Assembly: GCF_938046015.1 (NCBI RefSeq)
Contig: NZ_CALIXW010000045.1
Location: forward strand, 62,001-126,000
Length of the DNA stretch: 64,000 nt
Source of the DNA: an uncultured Porphyromonas sp.
GTDB lineage: Bacteria; Bacteroidota; Bacteroidia; Bacteroidales; Porphyromonadaceae
Direction of reading: 5' to 3'
The notes under the pieces are model-generated. The model was not told the DNA's origin and ran no database searches. It was given only the letters and a program-made list of their open reading frames with translations. The position numbers and the translations under genes were made by a program. Below are positions 53,782 through 62,719 of this stretch, in pieces. The stretch's first letter is position 1. Each line of letters begins with the position of its first letter.

Positions 53782-54195
53782 ATGGAGTACGTACGATCCA
53801 TCTGTGTGATGAGGGACTTAGTCCGGGCGCTGGCCGCCCTAGAGGATTCCCTCGCCACGGCACACGGCCTTTCGCTCAACGAGGCCATGGTGCTCTGTGT
53901 CACGGGCTACGAGCGCGTGACCCCTTCCTTCATCTGTCAGCAGACGGGTCTATCGCCCTCCAATACCTCGAAGGTCACCAGTTCGCTGGAGCGTAAGAAG
54001 TACCTCGTGCGCCGCCTCGGCAAGGAGGATCGCAGACAGATGTTCTTCTCTCTGACCCCTCAGGGGCGGGAGCTGCTCGAGGGGCTGAAGACCCATCAGT
54101 TTGATATCCCCGAGCTACTGCGTAGCTGCTTCGAGGAGACGGAGCCTGTCTGCCCCGAGCCGACGGAGCCCACTCCAAGCCCAGCCGAGGAGTAG
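53782..54195 (+). CDS. MarR family transcriptional regulator
   Basis: 137 aa winged-helix protein. Helix-turn-helix: TPSFICQQTGLSPSNTSKVT near residues 47-66; wing: KKYLVRRLGKEDRRQMFFSL near 72-91. One cysteine (FICQQ) lies before the recognition helix and another in RSCFEE, possible redox or persulfide sensors. An acidic, proline-rich tail ends the protein. Just downstream of the sulfur fusion and likely on the same mRNA, it is a candidate regulator of that gene; no operator was identified. Confidence 0.88.
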   Translation: MEYVRSICVMRDLVRALAALEDSLATAHGLSLNEAMVLCVTGYERVTPSFICQQTGLSPSNTSKVTSSLERKKYLVRRLGKEDRRQMFFSLTPQGRELLEGLKTHQFDIPELLRSCFEETEPVCPEPTEPTPSPAEE

Positions 54196-54217
54196 CCCCG
54201 AGCTCTATCCAAGTAGT

Positions 54218-54279
54218 GCAGCCCCACAGTGGCAAGCCCTCCCTCGGGAGGACCTGCCGCTGTGGGGCTGCGTGCTTTT
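54218..54279 (+). terminator. Terminator after the MarR gene
   Basis: 17-bp arms GCAGCCCCACAGTGGCA and TGCCGCTGTGGGGCTGC with one mismatch, then GTGCTTTT. Confidence 0.75.
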
Positions 54280-54364
54280 ACCCCTTTGGCTACGCGCGTG
54301 CTTGGCTCCTTGCTTGCCTGCCTTTGGGAGCGTGGCTCGGGGAAGGGTAGGGGTAGATAGATGA

Positions 54365-54402
54365 AGCGGGCTCCCTGAGGTCTATGCCTCGGGGAGCCCG
54401 CT
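54365..54402 (-). terminator. Terminator after the FadL-like gene
   Basis: 16-bp arms AGCGGGCTCCCTGAGG and CCTCGGGGAGCCCGCT with one mismatch, 26 bp past the stop of the minus-strand gene. Confidence 0.7.
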
Positions 54403-54427
54403 TGCTTGCTGTCGGGAGCTCGCTACC

Positions 54428-55978
54428 CTAGAGCGTGTAGTCGATACCGATGGAGAAGATCTGGTTCTTGCGGGTGTAGCGCTCCTTGGCGCTGACGCCC
54501 TGCGGGGTGAGGGCGCTCTTGGCGATGTAGAGCGCCTCCTTCTGGTGATCGCGGTAGTCGGTGAACATGTAGGCGAGGTTGAGCTGGAGCTCCTTCGTCA
54601 GCTGGAGGCCAGCGCCGAGGCCGTAGGAGTTGGAGCTCATGTCGAAGTGCAGGTTGCTCTGATAGTCGTCCGTCACGCCCTTGCGCGTCAGCTGGAGGCC
54701 GGCGCTGAGCTCCAGCCAGTCCTTGGCGCGCCACTCGAGGCCGAAGAGGTATTCGCTGGTGTTGTGCTTCAGCAGCGCCTCCTTACCGCCTGCCATACGG
54801 GCCTGCTTCTCGAAGAAGTGGTTGAAGCCGACCGAGGCCGTGAGGCTGGGGAGGACGCGGTAGGAGACCCCGAGGGCAAGCGCTGCGGGTAGGTCGTTGG
54901 GCGTCTCGACGCCGTCGTCGAACTGGGCCATGCCCGAGCCGTTGTGCTTCGTCTTGTTGCGCACCGTCAGCGCCGTGCGGAACTCATAGCGCGCCCCGAT
55001 GTCCCAGCCGTCCTTCTGGAAGTGTAGGCCGATGATGGGTGCGATGCCTAGACCCGTCTGCTTGACCTCGATCTGCTTGTCCTTCGTCCCTTCGGCGAAG
55101 CGCTTGGGCAGCCCGAGTACCGTCTGTACCGAGGCCTGGGCGGCTGCGGGTAGACTGCCGAGGAGCGGCTGCAGCGCAGGTAGGCGCGACTGCAGGCCCT
55201 GATCTACGAGGGCGAAGTAGGCAGGTGCGGGGAGGTACTCGCCAGCCGCGCCGGGCTTATTGACCTGGATGCTACCGATGTGCCCCGAGTAGGTATTGTA
55301 GGCGTAGCTGATGCGAGCACCGAGGTGGGCGGAGAGGTAGTCGGTGATCTTGTAGCTCGCCCCGAGCTGGAGCCCCAGCGTGTACTGCAGACCCTCCAGT
55401 TGGCTATCGAGGCGGTACTGATTGACGCCCGTCAGGGGGGCGAGCATCGTGGGGAGCTGCTGGCGCACTGCCGCGGGGATGAGCTGCGCTAGGGCGGGGT
55501 TGGCGAGCAGGCCCGTCAGTGCCTGCGTCGTAGCAGGGATGGCTGCTACCTGCCCCTCGAAGACGGGGAGACCCTGGCCGAAGCTTGCCTTACCGCCGCC
55601 ACCGAAGACGCCGACTACGGCCGAGAAGGCCCAGTTGCCCTGCTTGTAGGCAGCCATAAGGGTGGGGAGGATGGGGGCGGTAGCCTTGCCCTCGAAGTGC
55701 TTGGTCTGCTGCCCGCCGTTGTAGGCGAAGGGAGCGAAGGTGGCCTCGATGTCGCGCTGCTGGAGCACGGTCTGGCTGTTGAGGCTGAAGCGCCAGCCGT
55801 CGGGCGTGAAGACCAGCCCTGCGGGGTTATAGTAGGTAGCGTCGATAGCAGTGGAGGCGTTGCGCGCTAGGCTACGGAGGTAGCGTGCGTGCATGCTGGT
55901 GTTGTTGAGTAGACCTCCTGCCTCGGCTGAGGAGAGGCTAAGCAGGGACAGCAGTCCCAGTGCTAGGGTTCGTTTCAT
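54428..55978 (-). CDS. Outer-membrane protein transport protein, FadL/OMPP1/TodX family
   Basis: 516 aa with signal peptide (LALGLLSLLSLSSAEA) and the family opening GGLLNNTSMHARYLRSLARN, then TYYNPAGLVFTPDGW near residues 50-64, the NPAG motif of FadL-type hydrophobic-compound channels. The barrel ends with IFSIGIDYTL. It probably carries fatty acids or other hydrophobic molecules over the outer membrane. A minus-strand -7 box TATCTTTG lies at 56058-56051. The gene is monocistronic, with a terminator at 54365. Confidence 0.9.
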   Translation of the reverse strand: MKRTLALGLLSLLSLSSAEAGGLLNNTSMHARYLRSLARNASTAIDATYYNPAGLVFTPDGWRFSLNSQTVLQQRDIEATFAPFAYNGGQQTKHFEGKATAPILPTLMAAYKQGNWAFSAVVGVFGGGGKASFGQGLPVFEGQVAAIPATTQALTGLLANPALAQLIPAAVRQQLPTMLAPLTGVNQYRLDSQLEGLQYTLGLQLGASYKITDYLSAHLGARISYAYNTYSGHIGSIQVNKPGAAGEYLPAPAYFALVDQGLQSRLPALQPLLGSLPAAAQASVQTVLGLPKRFAEGTKDKQIEVKQTGLGIAPIIGLHFQKDGWDIGARYEFRTALTVRNKTKHNGSGMAQFDDGVETPNDLPAALALGVSYRVLPSLTASVGFNHFFEKQARMAGGKEALLKHNTSEYLFGLEWRAKDWLELSAGLQLTRKGVTDDYQSNLHFDMSSNSYGLGAGLQLTKELQLNLAYMFTDYRDHQKEALYIAKSALTPQGVSAKERYTRKNQIFSIGIDYTL

Positions 55979-56050
55979 CGAGATTCTTGTCGTATATCAT
56001 ACTAGAGCTAGCGGGGGCTAGCGCCTGGAGGCCAATCCCCCGAGGTGCTG

Positions 56051-56058
56051 CAAAGATA
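56051..56058 (-). promoter_or_regulatory. -7 box TATCTTTG for the FadL-like gene
   Basis: TAnnTTTG on the minus strand, 73 bp before the ATG at 55978; no clear -33. Confidence 0.5.
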
Positions 56059-56179
56059 AGCTAAATGCTGCACACTATTCGGGAGAGTGTGCCGTATGAG
56101 GTCCGATGCTCCTCTAGATTAGCAAGTCGTGCTTGCGAATTAGGCTCCCTTGCTCCGCTTGCCCTGCCCCCAGCACCAC

Positions 56180-56311
56180 CCCCCTCTTAGGCCTCAGCTC
56201 GCTGACTGCTATCCCTCAGCTCGCTGACTGCTATCCCTCAGCGCCGTGACTGCCGCCCCTTAGCCTCCCGACTGACGTCCCTCATGACCGCTCTTCCTTA
56301 GTCCACGGGAC
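56180..56311. repeat. 22-bp palindromic array, copy 8
   Basis: Units start at 56202, 56224, 56246 and 56268 with cores CTGACTGCTATCCCTCAG (twice), GTGACTGCCGCCCCTTAG and CCGACTGACGTCCCTCAT; degenerate units lie at 56180 and 56290. It is in the 773-bp divergent spacer, which otherwise holds the two promoters and no supported gene. Confidence 0.86.
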
Positions 56312-56576
56312 AGATCTATCATATCCCCTCGTCCTAGGCTAGGCTATGTCTTTGGGAGCTCGGATAGTAGGGAGTGAGGTGGATAGGGCTGAGGCGTACA
56401 GATAGCTGCAGCCTATACGCTGGCACAAGACAAGGGCGAAGGGGCTGCCGAGGCCTGCTCATCCCCTGCTGATGCCTCTCGGTCGATCTCAAGGGGAACC
56501 CCTCCTATCCCAGTGCGCACGATGCGTCAGCCCCGGCATGGCGGATGTGGAGGGGGGCTAGCTGCTAGAATAATCG

Positions 56577-56584
56577 TATCTTTG
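56577..56584 (+). promoter_or_regulatory. -7 box TATCTTTG for the NlpC/P60 operon
   Basis: TAnnTTTG match, giving a leader of about 160 nt before ATG 56752. Confidence 0.55.
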
Positions 56585-56751
56585 TACCCGTTATATATGC
56601 GTGCCGTGCGCGGATACGAGGCTTTCAATGATCGCTACACTATAGGCCTCGTGGCGCTCGCCCTTGCTCTCCAGCCGTGTGGAGTAGGGCCTCGGGGCAC
56701 GGCGGGCGCTGCTCACACGGAGCGGCAGCCCCTTCACCTAAATACTACAAG

Positions 56752-57527
56752 ATGTCTCGATATAAGCAGTCCCTCACTACGCTCGCCGTAGTGCTCCTTC
56801 TCCCCTTTACGAGTCCTACTACCCAGGCAGCCCAGCTGCAATCCCCCCTCACCATCCTAGAGCAGACCAGCACCGCTGCTGAGCTCTACCTCGAGTCCAC
56901 ACCCGCCAAGGCCTCACAGCCCAAGGCGAAGAACAAGCGGAAGTCCAAGGCTAATACCAAGAGCGCCCAGGCCAAGTCTAAGGCCCTGGCGAAGAACAGC
57001 AAGAAGCATAAGAAGGATAAGCGCTCCCGCTCGCGTCGTCGCGGCTCGGGCCTCGGCTACAGCTACGAGCCTGTAGAGATCGCGAGCCATACGCCTGAGC
57101 TCATCCGCTCGGTCATGGAGCACGGCCACGAGCTCCTCGGGCACCGCTACCGCTCCTCGGGCATTGCCCCTTGGCCACTTGACTGCTCGGGCTTCGTCAA
57201 GTATATCTTCTCCCTCGAGGGGATCAAGATCCCGCATTCCTCGGCAGCCCTCTCTGTCTATACCAGTAGGCTCAGCGACCCGAAGCCTGGGGACCTCGTC
57301 TTCTTCCGCGGGAGCAATAGGGGTAGTAGCCGCATCGGGCACGTCGGTATGGTCGTGAGCAATGAGGCTGGGGACATCAAGATGATCCACAGCAGCTCCA
57401 GCAAGGGGATCGTCATCGAGAGCATCACGGGCAGCGCCTACTACTCCTCTCGCTATATGGGCGCTGGTCGCCTCCCTCAGCTAGCTGGCCACTGGCGTCA
57501 GCTGCCTGACTCCATCGCGATGCCCTA

Positions 57528-57528
<1 letters not shown>
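56752..57528 (+). CDS. NlpC/P60 family peptidoglycan endopeptidase with basic linker
   Basis: 258 aa from ATG 56752; an upstream extension of the frame has no signal-like start. Signal peptide (TTLAVVLLLPFTSPTTQAAQ), then a strongly basic linker at about residues 50-100 (KAKNKRKSKANTKS, SKKHKKDKRSRSRRRGSG), then the P60 cysteine peptidase: catalytic Cys in WPLDCSGFVKYIF, His in RIGHVGMVVS, third residue His in KMIHSSSSKG. It cuts peptide bonds in cell-wall muropeptides. The Lys/Arg linker is unusual and could bind teichuronic-like polymers, LPS or DNA. The stop overlaps the next ATG by 1 bp. Confidence 0.87.
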
Positions 57529-59414
<1,886 letters not shown>

Positions 59415-59461
59415 CCCCCACCCACCGCACATCCTATCCCAAGCACCCTACATCCTAGTCA

Positions 59462-60517
59462 ATGAGCAAATATCAGTGGTCCTCCGACCTCGTCGCTAGC
59501 CTCCACGAGGCACTGGCCGAGAGCAAGCGTATCGTCATCCTGCCGCACACCGCGCCCGATGGGGACGCCGTAGGCTCTATTCTGGGCTGGAAGCTCATCC
59601 TAGAGCACGCCTGCCCCGAGGCCGAGGTCACGGCGATCAGCCCCGACCGCATCGAGGACTACCTCCGCTGGATGCCGCACCTGGAGGAACTTCTCAGCTT
59701 CGCCGACGAGCCCGAGCGCTGTCTGGAGCGCCTGGCGGAGGCCGACCTCATCTGCCACCTCGACCACAATACCATCACGCGCCTGAGGCACGCGTCGCTT
59801 ATCGAGGCGGTGCGCACGAGTGGGGCACGCCGCCTGCTCATCGACCATCACCTCGACCCTGATCCAGACTTCGACTACTGCATCAGCCTGCCGAATGCCT
59901 CCGCTACCTGTGAGCTCATCTACCAGCTCAGCCTTAGCCTCGGCTACCGCGCGGCGATCAGCCCCGAGGCGGCGACGCTGCTGCTGACGGGGATCATCAC
60001 CGACACGGGTCGCTTCATGTATAGCCACCTTTGTCCAGAGCTCTTCGAGACGGCTTCTGGGCTCCTAGCCCTTGGGGCGGACTACGCCCAGATCATCGAC
60101 CGCCTCAACTATCACAATCCCGAGCAGCAGCTGCGCCTGCAGGGCTATGTGCTGGACCGCAAGCTGGAGCTCTACCCCGAGCTACGCGCGGCCGTGCTGA
60201 CCCTCAGTCAGCAGGAGCTCCAGCAGTATGGCGCCAGCAAGGGCGATACCGAGGGCCTCGTCAACCTGCCGCTCAGCATCGAGGGCATCGACTGCTCCTG
60301 CTTCATCCGCGAGGACCGCTCGCAGATCAAGCTCTCGCTGCGCTCCACGGGGGACTTCCCCGTCAATGAGCTGGCGCAGGAGGCCTTTGGCGGCGGTGGT
60401 CACCGCAATGCTGCGGGAGCGGAGTACCAGGGGAGCATCGAAGAGGCCAAAAATATCTATCTTTGCCACCTACAGAGGCTCGTCGCTAGCCGCCGTGCAG
60501 CGCAGCCTCATGACTAG
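59462..60517 (+). CDS. DHH/DHHA1 phosphoesterase, NrnA-like
   Basis: 351 aa. DHH domain motifs: LPHTAPDGDAVGSILGW near residues 27-43 (motif I DGD), CHLDHNTITRL near 98-108, LLIDHHLDPDPDFD near 124-137 (DHH) and ITDTGRFMYSHL near 178-189. DHHA1: GGGGHRNAAGAEY near 320-332. NrnA-type enzymes degrade nano-RNAs, pAp or cyclic dinucleotide products (pGpG, pApA). In Bacteroidetes it often precedes DUF4827 and glmM, as here. Gap to the ABC-F gene is 47 bp. Confidence 0.9.
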   Translation: MSKYQWSSDLVASLHEALAESKRIVILPHTAPDGDAVGSILGWKLILEHACPEAEVTAISPDRIEDYLRWMPHLEELLSFADEPERCLERLAEADLICHLDHNTITRLRHASLIEAVRTSGARRLLIDHHLDPDPDFDYCISLPNASATCELIYQLSLSLGYRAAISPEAATLLLTGIITDTGRFMYSHLCPELFETASGLLALGADYAQIIDRLNYHNPEQQLRLQGYVLDRKLELYPELRAAVLTLSQQELQQYGASKGDTEGLVNLPLSIEGIDCSCFIREDRSQIKLSLRSTGDFPVNELAQEAFGGGGHRNAAGAEYQGSIEEAKNIYLCHLQRLVASRRAAQPHD

Positions 60518-60552
60518 CATCGTCGGACATATCTCTAGAAGCTCTACGCATA

Positions 60553-61185
60553 ATGAAAAAGCTCACTAGCTACCGCATACTCGCGCTCCTCCTCGCCCTA
60601 CCTCTGCTGCTGGGCAGCTGCAAGAAGAAGAGTGACTTCAAGCCCCTCTCCCAGCTCAAGAAGGAGCAGACCCGCGCCATCGAGCAGCTTATAAATAAGG
60701 AGCACTTCGGCGGACTGATCCAGAATATCAATCAGGAGGCTCTGCCCGCCGAGACCGATAGCCGCTACTTCTACAAGCTCGCCAACGGCCTCTACGTCCG
60801 CGTCAAGAACCGCGGTGACATGACGCGTCGTGCCCGCCTCGGGGAGACGACCGTCAGCATCGAGATGACGGGGCGCCTCTTCCGTGAGGATGAGCCCGAG
60901 CTTCTGAACTTCAGCTCCATCACCAACCCTGCCTATCAGCCTACGCGCTTCCGCTATATGACCAACTACAGCGGGGGCATCGAGACGCACTACACGCTGC
61001 TGGGGCAGGTGCCCTTCGCTAGCTCGCTCGACCGCTTCATGTGCGAGGGCATCGCCTATCCCGTGAGCTATATCGGGGATGGCGCCGAGCTCGAGCTGAT
61101 CATCCCCTTCGAGCTGGGCCCCTCGGAGTCCTACGTGCAGGGGCGTAGCATCTACCTTAGCAAGATTATCTACAAGTACCTATAA
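60553..61185 (+). CDS. DUF4827 lipoprotein
   Basis: 210 aa. Lipobox LLLGSC near residues 18-23, then a lysine-rich start KKKSDFKPLSQLKKEQTRA. The domain is FKBP-like in outline (YFYKLANGLYVRVKNRGDMT near 73-92; VPFASSLDRFMCEGIAYPVSY near 154-174, in parts) and matches the DUF4827 pattern of Bacteroidales, whose structures recall peptidyl-prolyl isomerases without proof of activity. It is anchored to a membrane in the periplasm. Between the DHH and glmM genes with short gaps (35 and 40 bp). Confidence 0.85.
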   Translation: MKKLTSYRILALLLALPLLLGSCKKKSDFKPLSQLKKEQTRAIEQLINKEHFGGLIQNINQEALPAETDSRYFYKLANGLYVRVKNRGDMTRRARLGETTVSIEMTGRLFREDEPELLNFSSITNPAYQPTRFRYMTNYSGGIETHYTLLGQVPFASSLDRFMCEGIAYPVSYIGDGAELELIIPFELGPSESYVQGRSIYLSKIIYKYL

Positions 61186-61225
61186 TCGCATCCGCGCACA
61201 CTACATCTAACCAGACGATCCAGTC

Positions 61226-62620
61226 ATGACACTCATCAAATCCATCTCAGGGATCCGAGGCACCATAGGGGGCTCGATCTCTGATGGGCTCAACCCGGTA
61301 AGCACAGCACAGTTCGCATCAGCCTACGCACAGTTCATTCGCCAGCAGAGCGGCAAGGCTCGCCCGCTCATCGTCGTGGGACGCGACGCACGCCTCTCGG
61401 GCTTCATGGTCAAGCAGGTTGTCCTTGGAGCCCTCATCGGTATGGGCTGTGACGTCATCGATATCGATCTAGCGACGACGCCCACCACGGAGGTGGCTGT
61501 CGTTGGTAAGGGAGCCGATGGGGGGCTCATCCTTACGGCTAGCCACAATCCCAAGCATTGGAATGCCCTCAAGCTCCTGAATGCTCGTGGCGAGTTCCTC
61601 AGCGATATAGAGGGCAAGGCGATCCTTCGCATTGCAGAGAGCCAGGATCTCCAGTTCGTCCAGGTCGGTGAGCTAGGGCGTGTCGTCGAGCAGCAGAGCT
61701 ACCTCGCCGAGCATATTGCGGCGGTACTTCGGCTCCCTGGGGTCGATGTGGAGGCCATACGCAGAGCGGGCTTCCGTGTGGTCTTCGACAGCGTCAACTC
61801 CGTCGGAGGCATCGCCGTGCCCGCTCTCCTAGAGGCGCTGGGCGTCCAGCAGATCACGGGTATCCACGATGAGCCTACGGGGGACTTTGCCCATGACCCC
61901 GAGCCGCTGCCCGATCACCTCATGGAGCTCTGTGAGGAGGTGTGCCGCCAGGGGGCTCACGTGGGTTTCGCTGTGGACCCCGACGTAGACCGCCTGGCGA
62001 TCGTTGACGAGCAGGGATACTTCTTCGGCGAGGAATACACGCTGGTCTCTATTGCCGACTACCTCCTCGAGCTCAAGGGAGGGGGCAACACCGTCTCCAA
62101 CCTCAGCTCCACCCGTGCAGTACGAGATATCACGCTGCGGCACGGCGGTAGCTACGAGGCAAGCGCCGTCGGTGAGGTCAACGTCGTGACGAAGATGAAG
62201 GAGACGGGCGCGCTGATCGGCGGCGAGGGCAATGGCGGCGTCATCTACCCCGAGCTACACTACGGCCGCGATGCCCTCGTAGGGATCGCACTCTTCCTCT
62301 CGCTACTCGCTAAGCGTGGAATATCGGTCAGCGAGCTGCGCAAGAGCTATCCCAGCTACTTCATGAGCAAGCAGCGCGTGGAGCTCCCTGCAGGCGTCGA
62401 GGCCCAGGAACTGCTGGAGCGCTTTGCCGCTGACCAGGCAGGCGAGGGCGAGATCAGCCGCATCGATGGTATCAAGATCGACTACCCCGATCAGTGGGTG
62501 AACGTGCGCCGAAGCAATACGGAGCCCATCATCCGCATCTATACAGAGGCTCCGACGCAGGCAGCCGCTGATGCCCTGGCCGATTCGTCCAAGGCGCTCA
62601 TCAGCTCCTACCTCGCTTAG
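61226..62620 (+). CDS. glmM: Phosphoglucosamine mutase
   Basis: 464 aa alpha-D-phosphohexomutase. It converts glucosamine 6-phosphate to glucosamine 1-phosphate for UDP-GlcNAc, thus peptidoglycan and LPS. Active serine: GLILTASHNPKHWNALKL near residues 93-110; metal loop: VDPDVDRLAIVDE near 251-263; sugar loop: GGEGNGGVIYPE near 332-343; phosphate loop: RRSNTEPIIRIY near 428-439. The opening SISGIRGTIGG is the family start. The Bacteroidetes form may also act on mannose or glucose phosphates. A weak hairpin follows. Confidence 0.93.
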   Translation: MTLIKSISGIRGTIGGSISDGLNPVSTAQFASAYAQFIRQQSGKARPLIVVGRDARLSGFMVKQVVLGALIGMGCDVIDIDLATTPTTEVAVVGKGADGGLILTASHNPKHWNALKLLNARGEFLSDIEGKAILRIAESQDLQFVQVGELGRVVEQQSYLAEHIAAVLRLPGVDVEAIRRAGFRVVFDSVNSVGGIAVPALLEALGVQQITGIHDEPTGDFAHDPEPLPDHLMELCEEVCRQGAHVGFAVDPDVDRLAIVDEQGYFFGEEYTLVSIADYLLELKGGGNTVSNLSSTRAVRDITLRHGGSYEASAVGEVNVVTKMKETGALIGGEGNGGVIYPELHYGRDALVGIALFLSLLAKRGISVSELRKSYPSYFMSKQRVELPAGVEAQELLERFAADQAGEGEISRIDGIKIDYPDQWVNVRRSNTEPIIRIYTEAPTQAAADALADSSKALISSYLA

Positions 62621-62633
62621 CCCACCTATCTAG

Positions 62634-62700
62634 GCCCCATAGTCTAGCCTTATCCCTCGAGTACGAGGAGCGAGGCGCGGCTATGGGGCTTATCCTTTTC
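62634..62700 (+). terminator. Possible terminator after glmM
   Basis: 9-bp outer stem GCCCCATAG / CTATGGGGC with further pairing inside, then TTATCCTTTT. Confidence 0.5.
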
Positions 62701-62719
62701 ACACGGTTTACACGATACA

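Noticed and set aside
10359..56311. GATATC/GACGTC cores as restriction-modification sites under selection
   Set aside because: The conservation covers the whole 18-bp core and the 22-bp phase, well beyond a six-base site, and no methylase gene is present.
56513..56791. 92-aa plus-strand frame before the NlpC/P60 gene
   Set aside because: It spans the -7 box and overlaps the signal peptide of the real gene; its composition looks non-coding.
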